Below, piece by piece: positions 1-10,600 of a stretch of 64,000 bases of DNA. Below the pieces are notes generated by a model. It had not been told where the DNA came from. It searched no databases and saw only the letters and a program-made list of their open reading frames with translations. Positions within the stretch are counted from its first letter, which is position 1. Each line of letters opens with the position of its first letter. The stretch is from Notospermus geniculatus (taxonomy: Eukaryota > Nemertea > Pilidiophora > Heteronemertea > Lineidae), in assembly GCA_002633025.1 (NCBI GenBank), contig NMRB01000062.1, positions 563,633-627,632 of the forward strand. Reading direction: 5' to 3'. The translations under genes were made by a program, and so were the position numbers.

Positions 1-369
1 GATCGGGGGGGGGGGGGGTCGTGGTTTTATAATGGAATCAGTTTTTGGAGGTTGGCGGTTGTTTGTACCATCTGCGTCACAATCATGTGACCGTGTTCCG
101 CTTTTAATTGTCACTTTCGATGACATTATCACTAAAGGTGGCCCCAATCCGTGTTAATGTTTAAACTTGTGTACACACGTGGTCCTCCTGGGGGGTTCAA
201 ACCTGCGAACGGGTACCTAGACAACATGTCTTCGCTGAAAAGAATTTCGCAATACAAGAAATATCGTCTGCCCTTTCGTAATCAATTGCGTCGTTATCGT
301 GGTACTCTGTAGACGTACTTGCTGCTCGGGGAAGAAGGAAAAGTGAAATTTGGTAGGTAACAGTTCAAA

Positions 370-640
370 TTTTTCATCTCATGTTTGTTTCTTGGAAGAA
401 AATGTATCACGGGTATTTTCGGGGGCCACGAAAATCATTGTTTATTTACATTTTGTTTGTTTGTGTCCGGTCTTTTTTTGTCTTTTTTTGTCTTATGAGT
501 AATTTGTTGGTGGCGTGTCCCTTTAGAAATTCTTTTGATACCGAACGTATTCAATTTGGTAGGTTGGCATATCCTAAAATCTCCAAAATGTAAAACATCC
601 ATGTTTACAAACATTGAATGTAGACCGTAGTCATTATCTT
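370..640. repeat. Dispersed repeat, inverted relative to the GGH upstream regions
   Basis: This ~270 bp stretch is a diverged reverse-complement match to 35330-35540 and 44450-44700, which lie just upstream of the two GGH genes. Shared blocks include the GTATCACGGGTATTTTCG / GGCCACGAAAATC segment and the AAACATGGATGTTT segment. Three copies in one window, one of them inverted, point to a mobile or dispersed element. No coding capacity is visible. Confidence 0.6.
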
Positions 641-770
641 CAACTTCACGATGGCTAACATCAAAAATATTTTTGCCAACATGCACATTAACCAGACTGA
701 CTATTTGTGATTGCTTCTTTTTCAAACGCTGAAAAAGTCGATCGGCGTATTTGACAGGCCATTCAAACCA

Positions 771-831
771 ACCGGAAGTATTTCTTCCTGTGCGATTGAC
801 GTTTTCTTTCCATTGACATCAACCGGAAGTA
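771..831. promoter_or_regulatory. Paired ETS-type CCGGAAGT sites upstream of the first gene
   Basis: The core CCGGAAGT occurs at 772-779 and again at 823-830, each followed shortly by TTCCTG. Paired ETS cores are common in TATA-less animal promoters. They lie about 140-200 bases before the first coding exon at 967. Promoter function is inference. Confidence 0.3.
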
Positions 832-970
832 GTATTCCTGTCTGTTGTTGGCAACGAACAGCAATCGTCGAACAATCCTGACCCCTTCTTCTGTAGCTGA
901 TAACTCCAATGAGAATTCCTAACAAGTGGATGTCATTCTGTATGCACTTCTGCTCTATCGTTTCAGCGAA

Positions 971-2482
971 ATGGGCGTTAACGTATCGCAAGTTGATAGA
1001 AGTCGATTCTATGAAGTGCCTGACGATCTGGACAGTGACATTGCCAACGCAGCTGTTGAGCCTCTAGTCCCATGTGATGACCTGAAGACAAAAGTTACGC
1101 TGAAAAGCAACTATGGCGTCAACCCGAAGAGTCTTGAGTTCTCTGCAGTGCCTTTTTTGAGGGTAAGAGAGCGGGGAAATGGAACTTGCTGGAATATCCC
1201 ACTGGACTGCTTCGATGGGAATTTTATGAGAGGTGACAGAAGTCCGCGACATTCAAGGCCATGTTCTGGCGCGTCCAGCGATGGGAGTTACATGAGTGAT
1301 GAAGACAGAGCAAGTAATTCACCTTCACCCCAACCGGGACCTCAGTTTGATAAAAGGAAAACGCACCATGTGGATTGGTCGCCGAAGAAGGTCCTGCCAC
1401 CCATCAGTCCAACCTCGAGCCATGCTTCACTCAGCTCAGTGGAGAACAGGGAGGAAGAACTTGAGAGCTATGTGCAAATGTCGGAGCAAATGACGGAAAA
1501 ACTACAGGAGACAATCCAACGGGAGATCCAGCGAAACGACGGAGATACCGTTCAGAGCGTGAAGGAGCAACGCCGGATGGTGAAGGAAAGATCGCAAAAA
1601 CGATCTGTTGGGCAGTTTACGCTTGTCCCGCCAGAATCGCCGGAACCGCAGCGAAATATGCAGTTGCCCCCTCTCCGTGCTTCCGCGGCAGAGGCAACGT
1701 ACACAGAATCAATGAACTTCTCGGATTCCCTTGTCCAGGAGGCTTTCTCCCCTGACGAATTAGACGGCGGTTTCACCAGCGCTCTGGAAAAGAAGGAAAT
1801 GAGCCGGGAATTTTCGCGTATGATGAATAGAAAGTTTTCCACCTGCCGTGGAGGGCCTTCGAATGCAAGCCAGTATGAGGGTCCGATGGAGACTGAGAGG
1901 GGTAGCCCAGAGCTTGAACAGTCGAGGCGTGGGAAGAAAAAGGCGAAAAAATTGAATCGCAAGTCTTCAGCTGCGAAGTGGGATGTTTTTGATAGTGCCG
2001 CAGTCCCGACCTCCGCGTTTGCGAATATGTCCGTGAATGATGCGGGGGCATTTGCAGGCGGCGGTGGCAGCAGGAGTTTGGACGTGGACTCCATGGATTC
2101 CCTATTTGGAACCCCCGAAAGAGACAGGTGGCGCTCTTCCGACAGGTCTCGTGCGCCTTTTAGCGGAACGATGCCGATGGCAGAGAACATGTCTCACATG
2201 CGAGGCCATGATATGATGCCAAGTATGTCTGATTTTGGCATGATGCGCAATTCAGTCGATGAACGAGTGTTGCAGAGGCATGGCGCGATGAACCAAAGGT
2301 TTGGTATGAACAATGAAAGATCGGTACAACGGCAGCAGATGCCAATGGGGCAGAGTTTCGGAATGGGGCATAATATGGAATCGAGGGGACCACAGATGCA
2401 GAGGCAGAGCGGTATGTTTAGGTCACAGTTGGGGCATATGGACCATTTCCAATCATTTGGCCTACAAAACAAGTTCCTTTAA
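971..2482 (+). CDS. Unrecognised Ser/Arg-rich protein with a Met/Gln/Gly-rich tail, 503 aa
   Basis: One long coding exon follows a good 3' splice site (pyrimidine tract, TTTCAG ending at 966). The first Met inside the exon is at 971; the in-frame ATG at 926 lies in the apparent intron. I do not recognise the family. The protein starts MGVNVSQVDRSRFYEVPDD. It has a low-complexity Ser/Pro region (about residues 85-160), a charged helical stretch with EELESYVQMSEQMTEKLQE (~160-200) and a bipartite-like basic cluster RRGKKKAKKLNRK (~315-330). The last ~120 residues are rich in Met, Gln, Arg and Gly. Upstream coding exons may exist before the window. The 3' 440 coding bases plus 3' UTR are repeated at 2614-3181. 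A nuclear or cytoskeletal role would be a guess. Confidence 0.7.
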   Translation: MGVNVSQVDRSRFYEVPDDLDSDIANAAVEPLVPCDDLKTKVTLKSNYGVNPKSLEFSAVPFLRVRERGNGTCWNIPLDCFDGNFMRGDRSPRHSRPCSGASSDGSYMSDEDRASNSPSPQPGPQFDKRKTHHVDWSPKKVLPPISPTSSHASLSSVENREEELESYVQMSEQMTEKLQETIQREIQRNDGDTVQSVKEQRRMVKERSQKRSVGQFTLVPPESPEPQRNMQLPPLRASAAEATYTESMNFSDSLVQEAFSPDELDGGFTSALEKKEMSREFSRMMNRKFSTCRGGPSNASQYEGPMETERGSPELEQSRRGKKKAKKLNRKSSAAKWDVFDSAAVPTSAFANMSVNDAGAFAGGGGSRSLDVDSMDSLFGTPERDRWRSSDRSRAPFSGTMPMAENMSHMRGHDMMPSMSDFGMMRNSVDERVLQRHGAMNQRFGMNNERSVQRQQMPMGQSFGMGHNMESRGPQMQRQSGMFRSQLGHMDHFQSFGLQNKFL

Positions 2483-3181
2483 CACTCTGCCTATGTGATT
2501 ATTACTACCTAGAACGAATTCAGCATCGACAACGTTCAACTGCGCCTTCGCTGTGGTTCTTCGATGCAGCGGATGTTTCGCGTGCCGCCGCCATCTTGGA
2601 TTTCTTGTTAACNCGGGGGCATTTGTAGGCGGCGGTGGCAGGCGTTTGGACGTGGACTCCATGGATTCCCTATTTGGAACCCCCGAAAGAGACAGGTGGC
2701 GCTCTTCCGACAGGTCTCGTGCGCCTTTTAGCGGAACGATGCCGATGGGAGAGAACATGTCTCACATGCGAGGCCATGATATGATGCCAAGTATGTCTGA
2801 TTTTGGCATGATGCGCAATTCAGTCGATGAACGAGTGTTGCAGAGGCATGGCGCGATGAACCAAAGGTTTGGTATGAACAATGAAAGATCGGTACAACGG
2901 CAGCAGATGCCAATGGGGCAGAGTTTCGGAATGGGGCATAATATGGAATCGAGGGGACCTCAGATGCAGAGGCAGAGCGGTATGTTTAGGTCACAATTGG
3001 GGCATATGGACCATTTCCAATCATTTGGCCTACAAAACAAGTTCCTTTAACACTCTGCCTTATGTGATTATTACTACCTAGAACGAATTCAGCATCGACA
3101 ACGTTCAACTGCGCCTTCGCTGTGGTTCTTCGATGCAGCGGATGTTTCGCGTGCCGCCGCCATCTTGGATTTCTTGTTAAC
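2043..3181 (+). repeat. Tandem ~570 bp duplication joined by a single N
   Basis: Bases 2043-2612 recur as 2614-3181 with only a few differences, for example one 3-bp indel in the Gly run, A/T and G/A substitutions, and one extra T after CTGCC. The copies are separated by one N at 2613. Near-identity plus an N at the joint is what results when an assembler abuts two overlapping or allelic contigs. A genuine tandem duplication is possible but less likely. Confidence 0.85.
2614..3050 (+). pseudogene. Second copy of the C-terminal coding end of the 971-2482 gene
   Basis: This segment re-encodes the last ~145 residues of the preceding gene in an open frame ending at the same stop, but has no upstream coding part of its own and begins right after an N. 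Variants include Ala to Gly in the PMAENMS/PMGENMS stretch. It is either a tandem partial gene copy or, more likely, the other allele placed by the assembler. Confidence 0.65.
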
Positions 3182-6100
3182 GGCGCATGCGCAGTTCTAT
3201 CTGGGGAGGGGCAAATTTGTATCTCCCCTGTCTGTACTTTTCAACGTCTGCATTGTCCACAGAGAGCCAACTTCCCGTGGAGGAGGGCTAGAACGTGTAA
3301 CCCTTGGCGAAATAATGCCTCGATGTTCTGGAGCACCCTTCCCGTCCATGAAGTTTGTAAAAAGACTGTAAAAAGTTGCCAGTACGTCCACTCCGTTCGA
3401 CACAGTTTCAGCCCGTACGGCAAAATTTTCAAGAACGTACTGAGAAAAAAGTAGCTCAGTGTGATTGGGGCATTACATCCAGACCTCATTAAAGATTGCA
3501 TTCGACCGTGGAAGTATTCCTTCCATGGCTCAACGACTTCCACGCTATGGCTGGTCACAATGCAATACATTATAAGTGTATCAAAAGATTCTTCAAAGTC
3601 AGCATGTTGCATATCTTGGTTTTCAATCAGCAGAGAAGCACGAAAAATCCGTACGGATCGAATTCTGTACAAGAGGACAAATTTTATGTTCAGTTTGAGT
3701 CGTATACGTAAGGGTCCGTGATATGTCGATGATCTCAACCGTCCTAATCTTGAATATGGTGAGAGTTCATCTTAAGAAAAAACAAAATTAAGTCATGTTT
3801 GGGGCTTGACTTTAGAATGGCTTTATTAAATCTTATTTATGCTTACTAGTATTATATCAAAATTACCTAATTTAAAGGAATCCAAATTTCCCTAAGAAAA
3901 AGATATCACCCCAATTGTGTTAATGACGTCTTAATACTAATCATGATTACAAATTAGGTGACGACCCGGCGTGACTGTCATGCATGCTTAGGCTTTTGAG
4001 TTTCAGGCCTAGGCCTACGTCAACAGAATGCCTTACGTGCATCTACATGAACGGATTCAGTTCATGGCAAGTCGGTCAATTTTGTTGTTCAATAAAATAC
4101 CTTGTCTTGGATTAACGCGTCAAAATTCTTATTTTCGTTCGAACTGACCATGATCACCCATGCCACACTCGGCAACTTTGGATTCACTCTCTGACTGATA
4201 TCAAGAAGAGCGATTTACCAGAAATGTTGACAAGGCAGACAAGCGCAAACCCCGTATTCTATGTCCAAAGGATATAACGAGGTAGGCAGATTCAATTTAG
4301 ATACACCAAAATTGCAGAATGTCACAAAGATCTTGCATTGCCGGGGTCCAGCTTCTCCTGCTGGTGATGCAGACCACACTCCTTGAAACCTCCCTGATAT
4401 TAGAGAGTTTAAGAAATCAAACGATAAGCGTTAACTTACGACAACGTTATTTTTTGTACCGAAAATGCAATATATAATCTGGTGAATTCGTTATCGTTTA
4501 TGGTTTGATTTCTTAAACTACATGTACCTATTATGCTTTTATTCGGTAAATCAGCGAGATTAAGTTTTCAAATACAAATTTCCAACATGAAATTGCCGAT
4601 AATTTTGGTTTCCGTCAAAAACTCGAGTCTATATTGAAAGCGAGTTTTTTCTCGCCATTCCAAAATCAACGTTACCGGGACGATTTCGTATAGGCTGGAC
4701 TACTATATTCACACTTGATATTTCCAGTTGTTCCTCCTAACCTTTATTTTCAAACGGTTAAACTGGCATTTAAAGATTTAAGCGATTTGAGGCGAAATGT
4801 TTACACAAGAATAAGAATTAATAGGTCGTAATTCTTAATCCAATTCTCAGGTTAACTCGAAGATTAGAAACTACATGTAATTGAACGTTACATGTACGTT
4901 CAGATTTACTGCTGTGTCCAACTGTCTTTTATGGATTCATACGGATGACGTCACTGTTGGCGTCAAACAAGGCCAAAATAGCTGCGATTTTCTAATTTGT
5001 TGGTGTGCGACTCGAAATTAATTACCGGATCGTGCGGGTTTAGGCTGGGCCAAAAGTTAGGGTACAGTGCACTCTGTGGAAGTACGGTTAAAATCATACC
5101 TTATGCAAGTCATTTTGTAGGAATTTTGCCAAATATAAGACTGAAGAATTCATTTTCTTCAGTGAATTCTGTAGTATAAGTTGATCTTTCTCCTGTGAAT
5201 GGATTCTACTAAAAGTTCGACAACAGGATATATTACCAACCCGAATATCGTGGGTGCATTTCCTTTTCCTCCATGTCAGACCAAGACTCCGAATGTTTTC
5301 GTATGACACCGGTCCCGCTCACCCCTTCGATCTCGGCAGGACTCTAGCGAGGAAAGCATAGGTAACAAATCCACCGGGCCCCGTACGATTTTCCCCACCC
5401 AGCGGCTTGCCGCGGATTTTAGAGACAGTACGGGGCCATCGATTCTCATTTTCATTTTCATGTTCATTTTCGTTTTCGTTTTCATTTCGTTTTGGTTTTC
5501 ATTCCCCGGGGCTTGGGNGGGGGGGGGGGGGGGCTGAAGCGTGTCAGTATGAGGGGATTTTCGATGCTTGCTGTCAGGAACCGTATTGGTGTCCTTGAAG
5601 AGAATGACAGAAAGCTTCCTCGGGATGAAATGAACTATGAATGGAGTATATACATACATAACCATTATGTCGGAACAATGCCACTTTGCTATATAATCGT
5701 TCTCCCAGGTTACTTACCGTTGATGGCAACATTACTGATAGGTTTTCAAATATCTGAACGAAACCGTCAGGTAAAAACAAAGGCTGACAGAAAAATTTCA
5801 AATATAAATATGTATTCATTAAAATATTGAAACTTGTGTTGACTGTTAATTGTCTCATATCGATATGGATATGGTGCGGTGTATCTTTGTTTATGCCCTG
5901 GGATAAGAAAGAAAACGAACGTTACCATGGATTCTGTCGAAAAAAAATAAGTGATGGGGGATTGGGATGTTTAGGTTGGAGGCGTAACTGCCTAAAGTAT
6001 TTACTGATGATTCCTGGGCCTTCGTGAGCGTGATAAAAGAATTGTACAGTGTACCTATTTAGGCCTAGAGACAGAGAGCATGTTTTCAGGGTGTTTGGGA

Positions 6101-7417
6101 ACAACATCAGCGAGTTTCGCAGACGTTCTTTCGTGGTGTGTTTCAGTGTTTGCAGCACATGAAACACAGGCACATGAAAGTATTGTAGTCTGATTTCGCC
6201 TTCGATTCTTGGTATAGCCTACTCATACTTGGTGATGCATTGGTGAATGCCATTTCCTGTCAAAAACAGGTACTGTTTCAATTCAGTTCCACATTTCAGT
6301 TCCATATTTCGACTCAAGCAATTGGAATCATTGTCGCCGTTTACTGGATAGTAGGCCTTACTTCTGGCTTACAAGTTGTAACTTTGCATCATAATGCAGG
6401 AAAAGGAGTGTTGGAACGTCGACATTAAAGCGTATCGGTGAAAAATACTTTAGAATACGGAGATCGTGCAAATGACGGACAAGGCATGTGGTGATAACGC
6501 CACGACACTTGGGAACACGGATAGGCTGGTACGTCATTTTCCTTTTGACTTTTTCTAGGTTCGTGGTAAGGGTCTGCTCATGTACCTACATATGCTTTGT
6601 TTATGTAAGTAAAAACTAAGCCAAGTACCCAGATGTAACATCTGTCAGTGTTGCCATATGCCAGTCTTTCCCCTTATTGTTTGGGAAATGCTGTCATAGA
6701 TCGACACGTTTCTCTGTGTCCCCTGCTGTCAATTTGCAGCTTAAGGGAACACTCACAGAAAAGATAGAAGCATTCAAACTCGTTACAGAGTGTGGCGTTG
6801 CTTTGAGACAAATGTTTTCTCTAAAACGTGATTGCTGACCTTTAGAGGACCTAATTAGGGCATCTGAGTCCCAAAACGGCAATTTCCACGAGATTAATTT
6901 TCTTCATTAAATGGTTCACGGCATGTTGATGTCGGAGGCTGTACCACCATTGTTTTAACACCCCCCCCCCCTTCGATCAGAAAGTTGTTGCCATCAATGA
7001 ATGGAAGGAACTCGAGTATGATGTGTCTTATCGATCCATGCACAGCAAACTAGGTATAATTCCCCCACAAGGATACGTATTGTGATTTTCTCTGCAACAT
7101 GCCAACAACTATATTTTCCCAACATTATTTTCTGATTAGCAATACATCGATATTGCCAATGCCAAACTAATATTTGGTCTAAGGTTTTCATAACTGACTG
7201 ATTGACAAATGGTCGTAAATTGTCACTACAATGACATAGTGACGGCTTAGAAAGTAAGTGACTGTTTGCACATATAGGTATTGTCGACTTCTGTGGAGTG
7301 CTGCTGGAAAGTACTGTTGACTAGACAAGGCTATCAGTGACTTTTCTCAGTGTATAAAGGCCGTTAACCTTGGAACAATTCAAACACACATGGACAAGGA
7401 GGGACGGTATGTGAGAA
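3182..7417. other. Non-coding stretch between the first gene and the LRRC74-like gene
   Basis: No convincing exon was found here. It holds a GCGCATGCGCAG-containing repeat fragment at ~3180-3195 (relatives near 8590 and 23740), a MITE at 4403-4519, a TTCATT/TTCGTT microsatellite plus a G-run interrupted by one N at ~5440-5533, a C-run at ~6960-6972, and a repeat at ~6640-6780 related to 11500-11665. Open frames in this stretch are short and lack family resemblance. Confidence 0.5.
4403..4519. mobile_element. MITE, AAGAAATCAAACGATAA family
   Basis: Inverted ends (AGTTTAAGAAATCAAACGATAA near 4403 and its complement near 4519) flank a short core containing GACAACGTTATTTTTTGTACCG. A second copy with the same core and ends lies at 28452-28603 inside a GGH intron, so this is a small non-autonomous DNA-transposon family. 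Confidence 0.7.
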
Positions 7418-7592
7418 AGTGGGTGGGGAAAATCGTCTGTTGACGCCAGGTGTGCGCTGGAAAGCGATACGTGGAATCTTCTCGCCAGCGATGTTCGCCC
7501 ATTGTCAAACAACACCAAAGCCGATATCGCCAGGTCGGTGGCTGGCGAGAAGATGGGTGGCACTTGCGATATCGCCTAGTGTGCTGCTGGCT
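7418..7592. mobile_element. MITE family 2 (GGCGATATCGC / TCTTCTCGCCAGC type)
   Basis: The copy carries the family blocks GTTGACGCCAGGTGTGCGCTGG, TCTTCTCGCCAGC and GCGATATCGCC. The same family recurs at ~26760-26992, 28750-29015, 29395-29765, 31716-31873, 35755-35998, 37365-37575, 40266-40495 and 44890-45005. Palindromic structure without coding capacity indicates a non-autonomous DNA element. Confidence 0.7.
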
Positions 7593-7683
7593 CAAGCGAC
7601 ACGATTCTTAATGGTTTGGACATTTCCTTTCAATACAAACATCTTTTCCACAGCATCGGAAGGCCGTTCTTCCACCAATCAGG

Positions 7684-10600
7684 ATGAACTCGAAATCCGG
7701 CGGGAAACTTCCCATCACCGTGTTCGAGTCGAAAGCCAGGTTTCCACGGGGAAGTGTCGATTTGAGGTATGGTTCCCTGAAACCCCCAGAACGGGTACAA
7801 ACCCTCTTGGAACTGACTGAAAAGGGGGAGAGGTGCGGGTCAGCAGATTCGTCGTTCAGTGGTGGTGGTAGAATCTTCATCACAGTGCCGAAGAAAAGTG
7901 GGGACATTGATAGCAGTGACTATGACACTGACTTGGAGACGGAAGGTGAGTGGGGGACATCCCCAAATCACGGTGTCGGTAGGAGGAACGTGTCAAAGGT
8001 GACATCTGGGTTTTGCTAACCGGCTACGAATGGTCCTTGACAGATTTGGTGTTCGTCGCAACTGAGGTATGTTACACAGCACTATCAAAGCTCCCTCCCC
8101 TAAAAGGTACCACCCGGTAGTAATATGGCCCCCTCGCCCAGCGTCGGCGTTCCCCATTTGTACGGTTTGTGTTGCCCCTCTTCCTTGGTGTGGTGCTTGC
8201 GGACGCCGTCAGATGCCTCAGATTGGTGTTCGGCCCCTTGGCAACAGCACCGCTTGGTCTACCAAGGAGGTGCAGACAACTGGCGGTATAACCACCACGG
8301 CAGCGATCAACCCCTTCATCCCTCTTTTTTTCAGCACCGCCAAAGACTGTGACAGAAAAACGTAAACGAAAAGTAGTCTACCGGAAGGCGTGCAATAAAA
8401 ATGGCTTGACTCCAATATCCTATTATGTCAGAAACATGGAAAATTCGGAATTAAAGATGCGACATCGAGGTTTAGGTGAGAAGGAAGCAGCAGCCCTCTC
8501 CTTACCACTTCAGGTATGCTTCCGCCGGCTTCAGCTTTAAAATGTATTTATGTGCCGATTTGTCGTTTTGACGGGCCCCGCCATCTTGGACTTCTTGCAC
8601 ATGCGCAGTTATTTCTGGCGGGCAAATTTGTATCCAACGACCAATCACATGCTTTTGTTTGCCTACCAGGTAAGTGCGCACGCACAAACCTTCTGTAGAA
8701 ACCAAGACGGCGGCGAGGTCCTCGAAACGATGATAACATTCTGGCTTCCTCATTTTGACGAGTAGAAAGCGAAAAATATCTTCATTTTCAGGGTTCTAAA
8801 TTGCTTCCTCTCCTTTGTTTTTTTTCGCCAGGTGAATCATATCACGGAAACGCTTGATCTAGAGGACAACTGGTTAGGCCCTGAAGGAATCATCCATTTT
8901 GTGAACCTTCTCCGTAATAACCTTGTCCTGACCAAATTGGTAAGTATATACTGTAGCCTGAAGCAATTCACCATTGTTGGTCTACGACTTATGATGTGAT
9001 CAGTGTCTCAAGACTGCTCATAGTTTTCTATATGGTTGAGTTGCCCATTGAGAGCCAAACTGCATGAGAAAACGCTGTGGAGCAGCACTATACTCGCAGC
9101 TGTCTGCCCCCCAAAAGCTCTGACCTCGCACCTGCTCCTTTCACACCCACGAAATGTCAAGGGAAAGCAGGATTTTAGACAATTTGTGACTCACTTCGTT
9201 ATCACATTCATGAAGTATGATGAGAATCAATGTTTGATTATACCCTGGGCCTTAACGACGAGCGACTGGGCTCCAAGGCACTATCGTCCACTTAGACACA
9301 GCAGTTTGTTGTGTTGTAACAACACAGTCCTGAACAATGCTGAAGGTGACTCCAGAGCAGGTGCACATCGAAAAAACTGTCGGCCATACTTCTAAAGCCC
9401 GGCGATCAACCACAGGAAAGGGTCGGCAGCCTTCATTCAGTCTTCTCGCGCGTGTTGACTCGGAATGGGCAATCCAACATACCGGTTTCCCCCTGTACGG
9501 CTTACGCCTTGATCAGTGGCATAAACTGCTGCCCATACTTTTTGACTTCAACTGAGAAAGTGGCAATTTTGACCATTTCGTGTTTCAGAATCTGTCAAAT
9601 AACCGTCTCGGGAACAAAGGTGCTAAAACCCTGCGAATGTGTCTCGTTATGAATAAGAAGATAGAAAACTTGAATTTATCAGGTAAGGGATTCTTCCTGC
9701 CGCTGTTGCTAGTCTGTACCCATATCTTACTTCATTTATCGTACCCACATCCATGAATAAAGTACCGGTGTAACGTGTTTTTCTGCTAGCAGCCGAAAAA
9801 ACGCTACACCGGAATGTTACCACTTGAAAATCTTTGGGCTTCAGATCCCGGACTTTTACTAGTAATCAAAGCGAAGTACGCAATATGGCGGTAGGCTTTA
9901 AAATAAAAAGGAACCTATATGACGCAATAGGCTACAAATCAAGTATTACAAAGTTTGTCTACTTGCAGGAAATGACTTTACCGACAAGGATGCAAAATTC
10001 ATTGCCGAAATCATAGAGGTAAGAAACCTCAGACCTGAATATGGAAACGTAAGGCGCTGCACGGCGTGAGAGTTGGCTCTCTCAAGGGCAGCTCAACCAC
10101 AGGAAACCGTCGGGCAGACATTTGTGTCATTGGTCGCAGCGTCACGATCATAAGGAAACTTACCGCCATTGAACTGCCCATTGAAAGCAACTCGCAGGAG
10201 AAAACTATCGAGTCACCAGCGCCCCTGAAATCCCTATTTTAAGGCCATCATGCTTCCTTTCCATCTGAAGCTTAGTACATACTCGTTGTTTTGAGCCCAT
10301 TGCCGAATGAATGAACATCCTTATTCCGACTTATCTCCGTGTTCTTTTTTACATTTCAGAAAAACGACACAGTGAAATATCTCAACCTGAGTATGAATGA
10401 CTTCAACTCGGAGGGTGCAATGGTGCTGGGTCCGGCCATTGGGCGGAATCACTCCATTACCGATCTTGACCTCAGCTGGAACCAGATCAGGTTACGGGGC
10501 TGTGAGGCCATCGGGAAAGGCCTTGGGGTTAGAGCTGCTTCCTTTCACATTCTTCTACTTCTGTACTGAGCGTTCTAAATCCTGTCACTGGCCACTGCCT

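Noticed and set aside
225-311. Small basic open frame MSSLKRISQYKKYRLP...
   Set aside because: Only 28 codons, with no splice, conservation or signal-peptide support. Resemblance to ribosomal-type basic peptides is not enough.
1552-2190. A 212-codon open frame antisense to the first gene
   Set aside because: Antisense shadow of the 971-2482 exon; the sense frame has the splice acceptor and sequence character of a real protein.
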